Shown here: positions 1 to 12,318 of the stretch, in pieces | Layout of the letters: every line of letters begins with the position of its first letter | Numbering within the stretch: position 1 is the stretch's first letter | Program-made: the position numbers and the translations under genes | The notes under the pieces: model-generated | Database searches by the model: none | What the model saw: only the letters and a program-made list of their open reading frames with translations | Told to the model about the DNA's origin: nothing | Source of the DNA: Pleurodeles waltl | Lineage: Eukaryota; Chordata; Amphibia; Caudata; Salamandridae | Reading direction: 5' to 3' | Assembly (NCBI RefSeq): GCF_031143425.1 | Contig: NC_090440.1 | Coordinates: 337,655,844 to 337,719,843 of the forward strand | Length of the DNA stretch: 64,000 bases

Positions 1-2390
1 ATGACATGTCTAAAATCACTTGCCAGAGAAGCAGTTGGTACGTGCCCATCTCTGTCAGAACCTCGATTATTATCTACAGACATATGACTTACCATGAAAC
101 AGACAAACAGACCGTTCATAGCTGAAATTAACATGTGACTTATTTTGACCGAGCCCTGAGAACCAATTAAATGTTGGACATACGACTCTCAACAAGTCTG
201 TCTGTACTTTGAAATGTCCATATGGCATGCGGCTAATTCACCTTTATCATTAGTGAATGTTTGGGTCCGCAAGTGACAATAAACTGACTGTGTGAGTTTC
301 ATAGACCTTTCCTAGCAGTCCCTGACATGCACCTGATAGTACTTCATGGAAAATGGCCTTTTATCTCATGATTGACATTTCTTAGCCATGGCAGCTACTC
401 AGATATGTGCAACATGCATAGCAGACACTGCTCAAGGCTTACTGCTCTTTCAGAAGCGTTTCAAATGTAGTTACCTCTCTTCTTGACCACACTGGCCAAA
501 TTCGAGACACATCTGGCATTTAGTTAGCTTTTTGTCCAAGCTATATGAGCATGTCATGGGCATAGCTGATATATGACAACTCTGCCTGAGAATACTGAGA
601 GACAATAGCCTGTGTGAGAATGCGACATCAGATAACATATGTCAACAGGTAGTCTACTGAAAGAAAATAACATTTCATTCATGTCAATGTTGTCTTGTTT
701 TACTTGCAGTAAAGCAAGGGTTGGTGGCCATTGAAAAAAATGGCTATGCCAAAGGTTGTCCCAAAGATGATAATTTACAGAACTGTGGTTGGTTTATGGA
801 GAATGGGCACAGTTGGCAATAAGAATGGAAGGATGGGTTAACCAACTAGATGTAGACAACTTCAGTCTCATGATTATTCCCTATCATATTGCATGGTCTG
901 AATTGAAAAGTAGATGATGATGGCCAGTCTGTGAACCGGCCTGCTTCATTGCATTGGAAGAGTCCATGGTGTATTAGTGAAGGGTGAAACACAGGTTACC
1001 AACTAGGGCTGGGCGTAACTCTCCTAAATGAGCATAGCGTAATAGTGGAATTGCTTTGGTATCCTGTTAAATTATTCATAATGGCATGAAAAGAGTAATC
1101 CTGGGTTTATTGCTTAGCACAAAAATGTCCCCTCACAGACAAAATAGGCACAAGAATGCATTTTGAACTAAGAAATAACTCTGAATACAACATAACATGA
1201 ATAGCGAGCAGCCGCACATGCGCAGTAACTGTTTGCTTGGGGTTGGATTTTTTTTCCCAACTTACTCCCAGCATTATCACTAATTTATTATTGTAAAATG
1301 CCCCCTCACATCCAAAATGGGTGTGAGAATGCATTTTGCACTAAGAAATAGTGCTAAATGCGCTCTAGGGGTAGCCTTCCCCCCAAATTACTTCTGGTAT
1401 TCAGTGGTACTTTCTTAGTGCAAAATGCACCCTTGCATCCAAAATGAACATTCGGATGCATTTTGCACTATGAATTAGCGCTAAATGCAGCAGATCACAA
1501 ACAGTAAACAGCCCCTCCCACTAGCTAAATGTGCTCTTGCTGTAGGATTTGTCTCCCAAATGACTCTAAATTACTCAAGCAGGAGTAATTGTGTTATTAT
1601 CAGTAATTCCTCATCAAATAGTAATGTGGAATTAGTGAAATTAGTATGATTACTCCAACATAAACGAAATGTTGCTCAGGCTTCGTCATCAGCAGTGGAA
1701 GCCAAGATATCCTCACATACAAAAAATGTATTGCACTGACTGCAGCATCTAAGCTTATTTCAGGCACAGAATACCCAGAGTGAAGTACAGAGGTGGATGA
1801 GCTTCTGAAGGCTCAAGCCAGATGCTAGGCTCTGGTTGAGCTTAAGGTCCTTTTGATCCCAACCTCATGCACCAAGAATGAAAGACAAAGCATTAGATTT
1901 TCATATGAATCTTGAGCGAGAAGTGGATGGCAATCTAATGGCTGAATTACACAAGACAAGACAAGAAAAGAAGGCATCATTCCCGGCTTGGTCACTTGAC
2001 CAAATTGTGTGACCCTAGGCATAGTGCTTTCTAGTTTTGTCATTATTTCAAATAAGTAAACCTTTAAATACATGAGGATGTCTGCTATAAAAAATCTTGC
2101 TTGTGTTTGACTTTATGGACTATAATGCCTTGCTATGTAAAATTAGAATATAGATAGGGAGGACAAGACAACTGACCTGTCTCTTAGTTCACTACTGGTA
2201 CCGTCATTGGAGTGGGAGTTGGGAGCAGGAAGATTTCTAAGTTCTTGTTTAAAAACTTCAAATATGTAACTCTAAATGGAGTGATATAATGTGATGTACT
2301 GAGATGAATAGAGTATCAAATAAATAAATGCAGTGATATGATGTGATGTACTAAGGTGAAAAACTTATCAAAGAAATTTCCTTTTTTTCA
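1..2390. other. Unassigned intergenic DNA
   Basis: No coding exon, RNA gene or transposon protein is visible. The only structured part is the dispersed repeat at about 1015-1680. The short open frames here are AT-rich chance frames. Confidence 0.5.
1015..1680. repeat. Dispersed repeat with internal near-duplicate segments
   Basis: A block carrying 'gcattttgcactaagaaat' and 'gtgctaaatgc' recurs two or three times at roughly 160 bp spacing within this stretch. A related block lies at 45955-46190, where 'gcattttgctttaagaaaa' is followed by 'gtgctaaatgc' and then a TAATTATGCGTAAT-like tail. It is therefore an interspersed family. I see no coding capacity and could not identify termini. Confidence 0.45.
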
Positions 2391-3553
2391 GGGGCACAAA
2401 AGAGCTGGCAAGCAAGATGGGCGCACAACTGTGAGGCTCCTGCTGTCCAGGGCCTAAAACCAACAACATACTGCCTCTACAGACTCCAAATATTATGCAT
2501 CAGTGACAGCTGGCACATCTTATGCTGTAGGGCAATATATAGCCCTATCACTGGGACACCAGAGCATGACAAGCCCCCCTGACTCTCGAGGTACGGCCTG
2601 GGTGGTGCCCGCTTAGACCTGGGCCTGTACTATTAACATGTGGTGGAACGGGCTGGGCACTTCATATTCAACCTGGGGGGCCTACTGGTGCTCCGTGGTG
2701 CATATGGGGGGCCCTGTGAGCGGAGGTGAAACTGCTACTGGCGTGAGGAGAGAAGACCCTCAAACGATAACTCTTCTGCCGTGGCTATGCAGGGAGAGAG
2801 AAGAGGCCGGCACAATGAGGTGGACGACACTTACAGTCTGCGGCCTAGGGGAGAACCCCAGTGAGTAACATGGCTGCAATACCACAGGCATACGCACAAC
2901 CTTAAGAATTTCTCTCACCCCACTGGCATTTACCTATGAAGTCTGCCTCTTGCCTGGGTGTGTAGCGGTGCCCCTGACTGCTGTGCTGCTGGAATGGGGC
3001 AGGTGTGTGCTGCCTGCAATGGCAGGCTGGAGAGGGGGTCGCACAATGCACCGGTTCTCCTGTCAACTGCGTGCAGGGACCCCAACCGGGCTGCCTGAAC
3101 ATTTGTTGTTGCAGGGGACAGTGGTGAGCTACACTGCTTCTTCTGGGATAGACACCATGAATTGCCTGAGGCCTTAGTCCTGGGAGACACACGATCTACA
3201 TACATGACAGGCTGGTGCTGGGAATAGGGGGAAGGCTTCCACAAAATTGAAACACCAACAGGGTGCTCTCCTCATGCTCTTGCCTGCCGCTCATCATCTC
3301 TTAGTACGGCCTCAATTACCAACCCCTACCGGGCCCAACTCATAAATGCGCATCATAGGCTACCCATGAACTAAGCCACCTCTACACCACAATACCAAAG
3401 GCGGTTTACTCTATGCCTATAAATGCAGGTTCAGGAACAAAACTCAGAACAGTGGTGTGTACTGTGATTACACTGTCTGTATATCTGTCATAGTAGCAAT
3501 GTGGAGGCCCGCACTCTGTGGCTGGTGAAACCCGTCCGGCACCCTTCCCGTGA

Positions 3554-4530
3554 GTGGGGCCGTTGGTCTCAGGAGAGAGTAAGGCCGGCACTGGTGCACA
3601 GATTGTTACAGGCATTCCACTTGCTTTCTTTTTCCCCTCAGAAGCTGCAATACCTCTGGGGTTTGATCTACACACAACCTGCACCACACAGACATGGGAA
3701 AATCAGAAGGCTGTCAAAACAAACTACTTTTTGAGTCTCGAAAATCAAATTGCACACAGGGAGGTGGCTCAGACTCTGCGGTCTTGGATGATATGTCACC
3801 TGAGGGAGTGTAGCGCACCCAGTGTGAATTCCCTACTACTAGCCATGCAGCAAAGCCTAACATCTATTGAAATTAAAATGGATACCATGAGAATTGATGG
3901 CATCATTAATAAACTGGAAAAACACAATGGCCACTTGAACGAGTCTGAATACAGATTTTCCACTGTTGAGGACACAGTGGCGATTTGGGGGTAACAGCTA
4001 TTGAATATGGAATGAGTGCTCAAACTAATAGCCTCTACAAATGATAATTTGGAAGCTAGATCCTGTAAAAGTAATGTACAAGTACTGTGGATTCCTGAAT
4101 CCACACACATTGGTGGTATGGAAGAATTTGTGGAGCGCCTACTAATCACAATATTGGGCACCGACTATTACTCCAAAATGTTGATAGTGCAACAAGCTCA
4201 TTGGGTGTTGGTGGCTGGGCCTCCGCCAGGTGCTCCCCCAGCCAATAATCACTAGACTTTTAAACTATTTCAACAGCGATGCAATTCTATGTCTGGCTTG
4301 AGAAAAGAGACACTTCGAGGGAAATGCAGTGTCAATCTATCCTGAGTTCATCATCGTGGTGCAAGAAGCTTGTTGGAATTTTTTCCCCATTAAACAAAAA
4401 CTTCATCAAGCTCACCTGCGTGTCTCTCATTGGGCCCAAGAACATATCTTCACCACTCAGCAACAGGCAAGTGACTTTCTGAAGTGCAATGCATTGCAGG
4501 CCTCCTCTGCAGATCCTGGGCCAGCTTAGT
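3554..4530 (+). pseudogene. L1 ORF1p-like RNA-binding protein, frameshifted remnant
   Basis: In L1 elements ORF1p is a trimeric RNA-binding chaperone. Three frame-shifted segments follow the order of the family. A heptad-rich stretch at about 3830-3990 resembles the coiled coil. An RRM-like segment at 4016-4255 has a VLWIPES-like strand and the Pro-rich PPPGAPP turn preceded by QQAH, which resembles the L1 RRM/CTD junction. A C-terminal segment at 4260-4520 has a FFPIKQKLHQAHLR-like motif. At least two frameshifts and a stop break it. The start is uncertain because the leader is open in several frames. Confidence 0.7.
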
Positions 4531-5169
4531 CTAGGCCTTTGTCTCCTTTATCTAACAGGGATAGTTATTTGACCAGCGATGGAGCCCATGTTGGTTACCC
4601 AGCTTGATTTGACACAATATGACATTAACGCATAGAGGTGCAGTGTAGGAGTGAAGGTTAGATGCAACCACATCTGTCACTGTTGCCTCATGGCTGGGCG
4701 CGGCCAGAGTTGGTGAATTTTGACAATACTGAAAAGACTGGTCTGGAGTTGTTGGGGGCATGTTGGGCAACCGCCCCTAGACTCCCCTCGCACCACTGGG
4801 GGATTATCGCATGGCTCTCATGGTGACCCCACTACAGGATACCCCTGATTTTGTTGGTTACACTAACATTGATTCAATCAAAACCAGCCTTTTCCATTCT
4901 CAAGGGTCTGGCTCTGTTGGTGGTTCAATTTGTTTATTTGTTTTTCTTTCTTTGGGGGATTGAAGAGGGTATTATTCCTGGTGGGATTGGGCTGCCAGTG
5001 TGGGGAGCGGGAAGGATGGGGTTTATATTGTTTATTTCTGAATGCATATATTCTCATGGTGCAACTATGGCTACAGTTGAGCATGATGACAACATAGAGC
5101 CGCACTTGGTTCACTGGGCAGATCCTGTTGTCCTCTCAAAATAGCTAATAGGAACCAAATACATGCAAG

Positions 5170-6205
5170 CCAGTCACCCTAGACTTCATGTAAATTGTCT
5201 CACATGGAATGTGAGAGGCCTGGGTGTTCCACGCAAGCACAGACACATCCTTGCCTAGCTAGATAGACACAAAGTGCAACTAGCTATTTTGCAAGAAACA
5301 ACCTTCACTGATACAAAAGGCTTGATGTTTGGTATGAAATGGACTTCCTACAGAACATTTGCCACTTACTCTTCTTACTCTCGAGGCACAGCAATACTGA
5401 TATGAAGGGGCACTCCATATTTAGTTCAGGGAGCTTATAATGACACTCCATATATACCTCAGGTAGCTTAAAATGATACACAGGGATGATGCACAATTAT
5501 CTAGGGCAGGTTGGAACAAATCTCCCTCACTATAGTCAACTGCTACACCCCCAAAACAGATTAACCCACTTTCTTTGACAGATTGTGGGACGGGATAGCT
5601 GATATAAGATCCACAAATTTACTTTGGGGGAGACTTCAATCTGGCCCTTCACATGGATTTGGACCGAATGAATAGCTCTTCAGGGTGCCACACTACAGCT
5701 GGACGTCATATCTGTGACATTATGTTTGAGTAGGGACTGACAGACACCTGGCGCATGATGCACCCCTCAAAGGGAACCTTTTACTCAGGGGTACATGCCA
5801 GCTGGTCCAGATTGACCTATTGGCTGATTTCCCATGGGTTGGGCCCTTCGGTGCAGGATGTTGAACATTTGCCCTGTACATACTCAGACCACTTCCCAGT
5901 GTTATTGACATTGAGCCCCCCCCAGGTTGCCAGTATGACCTTTTGCACAGTGGAAGCTATATCTGGGTGCCCTTTTGGATGTCCATTTCAGACAGGAGTT
6001 GCAACAAGAAATTAGACATTTTTTCAGTAGAAATTGCAACTTGGTACCCATGGTGAACATGGTCTGGGAGGGCTTTAAGGTCACCATAAAGGGCATCTGT
6101 CTAGCCAAGAGTGGGGGGGGGGTCCTACGAGCCCTCAGGGACACCCTTAAACATACAGAAGAGGATATCAAATCCTAGGAGAGTCAGTTGGAGACACTGG
6201 ACTAG
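5170..6205 (+). pseudogene. L1 ORF2 APE-type endonuclease domain, decayed
   Basis: In this family the endonuclease nicks target DNA for target-primed reverse transcription. Signatures in order: CLTWNVRGL (about 5198-5222), LAILQET (about 5279-5300), a GDFNL-like motif (about 5627-5642) and YSDHFPV (about 5881-5903). These are the N, E, D and SDH motifs of APE-type endonucleases. Several in-frame stops and frameshifts interrupt it. After the SDH motif the sequence runs into a linker and then into LTR sequence, so the reverse transcriptase that normally follows is absent. Confidence 0.8.
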
Positions 6206-8151
6206 GCATCCTTGGCGTGGTCTCCCCTAACTTTTTTGCCTCTGCTTCCCAGGTTGTTGATGTGTGCTAAACTCTGTTTTTGCTATTATGTTACTCTGGA
6301 CACTTTACCACTGCTAAGCAGTGTGAAAGTGCAAGTGCTCCCATGTAAAATGTATGTGTAATTGGCTTATTCATGATTGGCATATTTGAGTTACTAGTGA
6401 GCCCCTAGTAAAGGGCATGCTCAGGGCCTGTAAATTAATTGCTACTAGTGGGCCTGCAGCACTGCTTGTGCCACTCCCATTAGTAGCCCTGTAAACATGG
6501 CTCAGACCTGCCACTGCACTGTCTGTGTGTGCAGTCTTAAACTGCCAATTCGACTTGGCAAGTGTACCCACTTGCCAGGCCTAAACTTCCCCTTTTTGCA
6601 CATGTAAGGCTCCCCAAAGGTATGCCCTAGGTAGCCCCATGGGCAGGGTGCAATGTATGTAAAGGTGGAACATGTACTGCTTAGTGTTACCTGTCCTGAC
6701 AGTGAAATACTGCTAAATTCAGTCTTCACTGTTGCAAGGCCTATATCTCTCATAGGTTAACATGGGGCTGGAATATGGAGTTTAGGGTCTCTGAACTCAC
6801 TATTTAAAATTACATCTTTTAGTGAAGTTAGTTTTTAGATTGTTAGTTTGAAAATGCCACGTTTAGAAAGTAGCCATTTTCTTGCTTAAACCATTCTGTG
6901 ACTCTGCCTGTTCGTGGATTGGGTGTCTGGGTCGGTTTGAGAGCTGGGCTGTTTGTGAATCCCCTCTAGACAGAGGAACAAAGGGAGATGGGGTGTAGCC
7001 TGCATATCCTGATGAGCCATCTGTGCTAGAGTGGAGGGAGATGTGGTCACTCACACCTGAAAGGACTGTGCTTGCTCTCACACAATGCAGTCTCCAATCC
7101 GCTGGTCTGTGTCTGGGGCCTGACCTGGGCACGGCAGGATCTTGTGAACAACAGAGACTTTCCTTTGAAGTAGGCCTACTTCAAAGGCAGAAAGGGGTAG
7201 AAGTGTTGCACCCAAAACCCCTGAAAATTAGATCACATCAGGAACCAAGAGGAACCCTTCCAAGGAGAAGAGCTGAAGAGCTGAGGAGGAGTGCTGCCCC
7301 TGCCTGTGACTGTGCTTTGTTGGGCTATCCTGCAATTGCTGCTTCTGCCTGTGAAAGGGGACAAAGACTGGACTTTGTGCTATATTCCTGCTTGTGAAGA
7401 ATCTCCAAGGGCTAGATTTGAGCTTGCTGAGAAACGAAACGTTGCCGGCCTCGCGGCTAAAATCGACACTCCACCTGCATCACGGCTGGGAGATCGATGC
7501 ATCGCGGCTGGAGAAATGACGTGCAGCACCCGCTTGAGGCTGCTGATATCAACGCAAACCCCATGCAGCGTGGTTTTCTAACACTGTGCAACAGGATTTC
7601 CCACGCATCTTCCCTGGGTGTCGGAATCAAGCCGAGACTGTGCAGATCCGAGGTGCCCATCCAGAAATCGATGCATCACTCACTTGCGAGGGAGAAAAAC
7701 AATGCATTTCTGACCCAACTGGAGAAGAAACGGCGCACGGCTGTGCTGCTTTATTTTGATGCTAACCAGGTACTTTGTGCAAAATCAATGTTTCTGTTGT
7801 TTTCTACAGAGTAAGACTCTTAGGTGGTCATTACAACCCTGGCGGATGGTGTTAAAGCGGCAGTAAGACCGCCAACAGGCCGGCGGTAAACAATTTGCAA
7901 TTACAACCGTGGCGGAAACCGCCAACAAAGACAGCCACTTTAACACTCTTACCGCCACGGCGGTACGGACAAACAGCGCGGCGGTCATCACCAACAGACA
8001 GACGGGAGACAATGTACCGCCCACACTATTATGACAGGCCAATCCGCCACCTTTTCTGGGGCAGATTCACCGTGGATAAAAACACGGCAGAAACAGGAAT
8101 TCTGAAGGGAAAACACTCACCTCTACACACCCCACGAGGAACAAGGACACC

Positions 8152-8234
8152 ATGGACCCGGAACTCCAAATTCTACCTGCGATAGTCTTCCTGCTCCCCT
8201 ACCAGGAGCACGAACGCCGGCTGCGAAGACCACG
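8152..8234 (+). CDS. Transposase exon 1, Harbinger-1
   Basis: An ATG at 8152 opens 27 codons plus two bases (MDPELQILPAIVFLLPYQEH, then an Arg-rich end) and stops at a strong donor, CACG|GTGAGT. The homologous exon in Harbinger-2 (62709-62627) has the same length, phase, charge pattern and donor, which is good evidence that it is real. It would splice across 4.8 kb to the catalytic exon near 13.05 kb. In this copy the acceptor is altered (TAAGC instead of CTAGG), so correct splicing is doubtful. Confidence 0.65.
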
Positions 8235-8654
8235 GTGAGTACTGCACCCACAACACAGGGGAGGCAAAAAACAGGGACACACACACGCAACACGCAACAC
8301 CCCCACCCACTACAACACACACACTAATGCATATTAATACATCACAGTTACATCCCCAACCCCCCCGGAAGAATGCAAAGACAATAGAAAATGAGTGTAA
8401 CCATTGTAATATATTAAAGTCAAGTAGGCAAAAATATATATATATACACCATTTACAAAATAAATACCAAACATAGTAGTCCAGGTAGTGCTCCAATTAA
8501 GTCCCACACGGTATGGGCGAGGCCCACACAAGATCCCCGACCATGATGGAGAGAACACTGCAGGGGCATCAGAGAGTAACTAAACAGGCACCTAAGGGGG
8601 AGGGAAAGTGGGGGCACCTCAGCCGGTTGAGTGCACGACGCCAAATCCACGAGG

Positions 8655-9029
8655 GGGCCACATGCCCACTGTTCCATCCTGGGGATTGCAAAGCCACAGT
8701 CTCTCAAGTCTTTACAGTGGGTGGCTTGCCCACTGTTCAATCCTGGGGAGTGCAAAGCCACAGTCTCTCAAGTCTTTACAGTGGGTGGCTTGCCCACTGT
8801 TCAATCCTGGGGAGTGCAAAGCCACAGTCTTTCAAGTCTCTACAGTGGGTGGGTTGCCCATTGTTCAATCCTGGGGAGTGCAAAGCCACAGTCTCACAAG
8901 TCTCTACAGTGTGTGGTTTGCCCACTGTTCAATCCTGGGGAGTGCAAAGCCACAGTCTCTCAAGTCTCTACAGTGGGTGGCTTGCCCACTGTTCAATCCT
9001 GGGGAGTGCAAAGCCACAGTCTCTCAAGT
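8655..9029 (+). repeat. Minisatellite, 64 bp unit, about 6 copies
   Basis: The word aagccacagt recurs at exactly 64 bp intervals (8691, 8755, 8819, 8883, 8947, 9011). A homologous 64 bp array, in the opposite orientation, lies in the matching place of Harbinger-2 (61845-62145). Since 64 is not a multiple of three, the long open frames across it are repeat artefacts rather than proteins. Confidence 0.95.
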
Positions 9030-9030
9030 G

Positions 9031-9540
9031 GATAACAATCTCCACTGGTTCTGGAGGGGGCATGGTGCCCAGAGTGCTTCATCCTGCCAAGGACAGAGGT
9101 AGTGGATGGATCTCTCCACTGGTTCTGGAGGGGGCTTTGTGCCCAGAGTGCTTCATCCTGCCAAGGACAGAGGTAGTGGATAGATCTCTCCACTGGTTCT
9201 GGAGGGGGGCTTGTGCCCAGAGTGCTTCATCCTGCCAAGGACAGAGGTAGTGGGTGGATCTCTACACTGGTTCTGGAGGGGGCTTGGTGCCCAGAGTACT
9301 TCATCCTGCTAAGGACAGAGGTAGTGGATGGATCTCTCCACTGGTTCTGGAGGGGGCCTTGTGCCCAGAGTGCTTCATCCTGCCAAGGACAGAGTTAGTG
9401 GATGGATCTCTCCACTGGTTCTGGAGGGGGCCTTTTGCCCGGAGTGCTTCATCCTGCCAAGGACAGAGGTAGTGGATGGATCTCTCCACTGGTTCTGGAG
9501 GGGGCCTTGTGCCCAGAGTGCTTCATTCTGCCCGTGACAG
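9031..9540 (+). repeat. Minisatellite, 74 bp unit, about 7 copies
   Basis: The word ccactggttctggaggggg recurs at 74 bp intervals (starting near 9041, 9115, 9189 and 9263, and onwards). It directly follows the 64 bp array. I do not see this array in Harbinger-2, so it amplified after the copies diverged or was lost there. Confidence 0.95.
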
Positions 9541-9582
9541 ACTCAGTAGCGTCAGTGCCCTTGGTGCTCATGGGCCAGCGAA

Positions 9583-9850
9583 GCTTGAGACGGCGGTGCC
9601 CTGTTCAGCGGTGCTTCAGACAGCGGTGCCCTGTTCAGCGGTGCTTGAGGCGGCGGAGCCCTGTTCAGCGGTGCTTGAGGCGGCGGTGCCCTGATCAGCA
9701 GTGCTTGAGACGGCGGTGCCCTGTTCAGCGGTGCTTGAGACGGCGGTGCCTTGTTAAGCGGTGCTTGAGGCGGCGGTGCCCTGTTCAGCGGTGCCCTGTT
9801 CAGCGGTGCTTGAGGCGGCGGTGCCCTGTTTAGCGGTGCTTGAGACGGCA
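9583..9850 (-). repeat. Minisatellite, 30 bp unit, about 8 copies
   Basis: The word ctgttcagcggtgctt repeats every 30 bp (for example 9601 and 9631). On the minus strand the unit carries AGCACCGCTGAACAGGGC, the same core as the 33 bp array of Harbinger-2. It lies just downstream of the Myb-A remnant. Confidence 0.9.
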
Positions 9851-11664
9851 GTCTCCATTGCAGGGACTTAGCTGCTGGTGGTCCATCATGGCCCAGCGGG
9901 GCTTGTGCTGGCGGTCCTTCATGTCCCAGCGGGGCTTGTGCTGGCGGTCCTTCATGGCCCAGCTGGGCTTTTGCTGGCGGTTCTTCATGGCAGAGCAGGG
10001 CTTGTGCTGGCGGTCCTTCATGGCCCAGCGGGGCTTTTGCTGGCGGTGGCCTCCTGGGCAGCAGGGCTTTCGCTGCCGGTGGCCTCCTGGGCTTGTGCTG
10101 GCGGTGGCCTCCTGGGCAGCTGGGCTTGTGATGGCGGTCCTGTCCTGGTCAGCTGGGCTGGTGCTGGCCTCCTGGGCAGAGGGGATGATGGCGGTCTTCT
10201 CCGTTGTGCTGCTCTTCCCAGACTTGCCGAGTTTCTTGTGGCCCTTCCCCACCTTGGAAGGTGTCACAGCTGACTCCACACTCCCACCGGGACCCCTGGG
10301 AGCGGCTTTGGTGGCTGGAGTCTTCCCCCTCTCCCGCCGGGCACTGGCCAACTTCTGATGCTTCACAGGTGGGGGACTGTCTGTGCTGTGGCTACGTGCC
10401 GCACTGGCTGCCCTGGTGGTCGGTGCTCTCCAGATTACGGTGACTACAGGCACCACTGGTCCCGGAGATGTTGTGGCTGAGGTGCTAGTTCGGAATCTAT
10501 GAGACGGACGGGGTGGGGAAGGTGTGGGAAAAAGGGTTAAGGTTGGACAGGAAAAGTTTTTTTGACACACTGGGACGGGTAGCTGGAGGGGGTTTGGGAG
10601 TGGAGGAAGAGGTTGTGGTTGTAGGAGGTGTTCTTTTGCTGACTTTGGGTGAAGGTGCATGCGCTGGAGGATGTCGCGAGGTGGAGGGCTGTTGGGTGGG
10701 TGTGTGCCTACGTTTGTGTAATTTCGGAGGGGGCGTCACAGACACACTGGTAGAGGACACAGGGGACGTGTGAATGGTAGTGGGGTGGTGACTGCACGTG
10801 AGCGGGGTGTGGTGGTGGTTGTGCTGGAGAGGGACGTAGTGGCTGTAGAGGTAGTGCATGCAGGTGTGAGTGTAGACGAGACAGGGAGGGAGGAGGGAGA
10901 CGAGGAGGAGGGGGACACAGTGGAGGCAGTGGATGTTGGTGTGTCTGCATGTGTGTGATGCTTTCGTGAGTGCCTGTGGGATGTGTAGTGCTTATGTTTG
11001 CCTGAGCTTCCCTTGTGTGTTGACGTGTGTGCATGCTGGTCTGTAGGTGTGCTTGGGATAGGCTGAGGTACAGGGGATTGGGTCGGGGTGGAGGAAGTTG
11101 GAGGCGGGAGGCTAGACACAGGGACAATAGCTGCCATCAGTGCTGAGGCCAGAGTTTGAAAAGCTCGCTGAAGGGCCGCCTGACCAGAATGAATGCCCTC
11201 CAGGAATGCATTTGTTTGTTGCAACTGCCTTTCTACACCCTGGATGGTATTCAAAATGGTAGACTGCCCAACAGTGAGGTACCTGGGGAGGTCCATGGCC
11301 TCCTCGCTGAGGGCAGCAGGGGTGACTGGGGTGGGGGCCTGAGGTGCCTGGGGCGAAGGTGATGACCACCGTCCCGGGTGAGCGGGCACGGGTCGAAGGC
11401 TGAGGGGCTGCTGGGAGGGCGGTGCTGGAAGGGGGGTGATGGTTGTACCTGCAGATGGCGGTGGCACAGATGTTGCCGCCACCACAAGGGAGCTCCCATC
11501 AGAGGACGAGTCCGTGTCACTGGTCTCAGCTCCTGTCCCCACCGTGGAGCGCCCCTCGCCCTCCGTCCCACTGGTGAACTCCGAGTCCGTAGTGTGGCCC
11601 TCCATGGCCATGTGGGATGCAGCTCCCTCCTGCTACGGTGCCACTGCTCCTCCGCCTGATGATG
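9830..11664 (-). pseudogene. Myb-A exon 3, Harbinger-1 (stop and frameshifts)
   Basis: This is the long Ser/Thr/Pro-rich exon of the Myb-A protein, homologous to 59178-60754 of Harbinger-2. The acceptor GCATTAG precedes 11664. A TAG stop (complement of 11633-11635) falls about 10 codons into the exon, where the other copy has a sense codon. Further on, the frame shifts near 10.8 and 10.6 kb. The segment with LTVGQSTILNTIQGVERQ and EGIHSGQAALQRAFQTLASAL matches the predicted coiled coil of the intact copy. The 3' end reads into an 11 aa repeat, unlike Harbinger-2, where the stop comes before the repeats. Confidence 0.75.
9885..10115 (-). repeat. Coding-frame minisatellite, 33 bp unit, about 7 copies
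   Basis: The word gcttgtgctggcggt, with variants, occurs at 9901, 9934, 9967, 10000, 10033 and 10066, a 33 bp period. On the minus strand it encodes an 11 aa repeat of the type AMKDRQHKPRW in the last open frame of the Myb-A remnant, which ends at 9830. Because the period is a multiple of three, copy-number change keeps the frame. Confidence 0.85.
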
Positions 11665-12047
11665 CTAATGCACACAAGAACAGGGAGACCACAAAAAGGG
11701 GGACGACGACAGAAGAAAGACATGTTGAGTGCATGCATTATCGCTACCGTTGGCGGACACGACAGACACAGAAGCCCCCTGCACTGCGCCGCGCTCTTGG
11801 GCTCCACTGTTCAATTCCTGGGAAATGGCCTACAAGGCTATGGACGGCATCTGCACACATAGATGACACAGGGGCATGACTACGTGTAGTTGTTACTCTA
11901 CAGAGGTGGGGTGGGGTGCCCCATGGACTGCCTTACGGAGGGACCTTGCCTACGGAACTCGCCCTGGCCTAGGGAAACCCACAGCCCACCTCCCCCACCA
12001 AGACCCCTCCACTGCGCGCAAAGTCAGCAGAATGCGAGTGTAATCAC

Positions 12048-12318
12048 CCCCTCTTGTCTGCTGTGATGCCCTCAAGCGCCCATCCAACTCCGGGTACGCC
12101 ACCGCCAGGATCCTGAACATCAGGGGGGTCATGGTGCGATGGGCACCCCTCCCACGTTGGGAGGCCATCCCCAGCTGAGTCTCCGCCATCTTCTTGCTCC
12201 AGCGGCGAATGTCCTCCCATCTTTTCCGGCAGTGGGTGCTCCGTCTGTGGTAGACCCCCAGGGTCCGGACGTCCTTGGCGATGGCACGCCAAATATGTTT
12301 TTTCTGGTGGGCGCTGAC
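12048..12318 (-). CDS. Myb-A exon 2, Harbinger-1 (SANT second half)
   Basis: The exon is 271 nt, the same length as in Harbinger-2, opened by ATGTAG|GTCAGC and closed by G|GTGATT. It is uninterrupted and carries HIWRAIAKDVRTLGV and HCRKRWEDIRR, the tryptophan-bearing helices of a Myb/SANT-like domain. The gene as a whole is broken by the stop in exon 3. Confidence 0.75.

Larger units (their letters stand above)
2390..6205 (+). mobile_element. L1-type LINE, 5' portion (decayed)
   Basis: This is the 5' part of an L1-clade non-LTR retrotransposon: a GC-richer leader (about 2390-3550), ORF1 remnant (3554-4530), inter-ORF region (4530-5170) and ORF2 endonuclease remnant (5170-6205). The reading stops in the linker between endonuclease and reverse transcriptase, where LTR sequence begins. 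The ORF2 C-terminus of an L1 in the same orientation resumes at about 17.92 kb, so the LTR element probably landed in, or rearranged, one L1 copy. The reverse transcriptase core is missing. The leader boundary is a guess. Confidence 0.7.

Noticed and set aside
8513..9537. Long overlapping open frames, 60-245 codons, on both strands
   Set aside because: They cover the 64 and 74 bp arrays. Those periods are not multiples of three, so all frames of the unit are read in turn; no conserved protein is implied.
8655..9540. Possible CRISPR-like direct repeats
   Set aside because: Units are contiguous with no unique spacers, and the context is a eukaryotic transposon.
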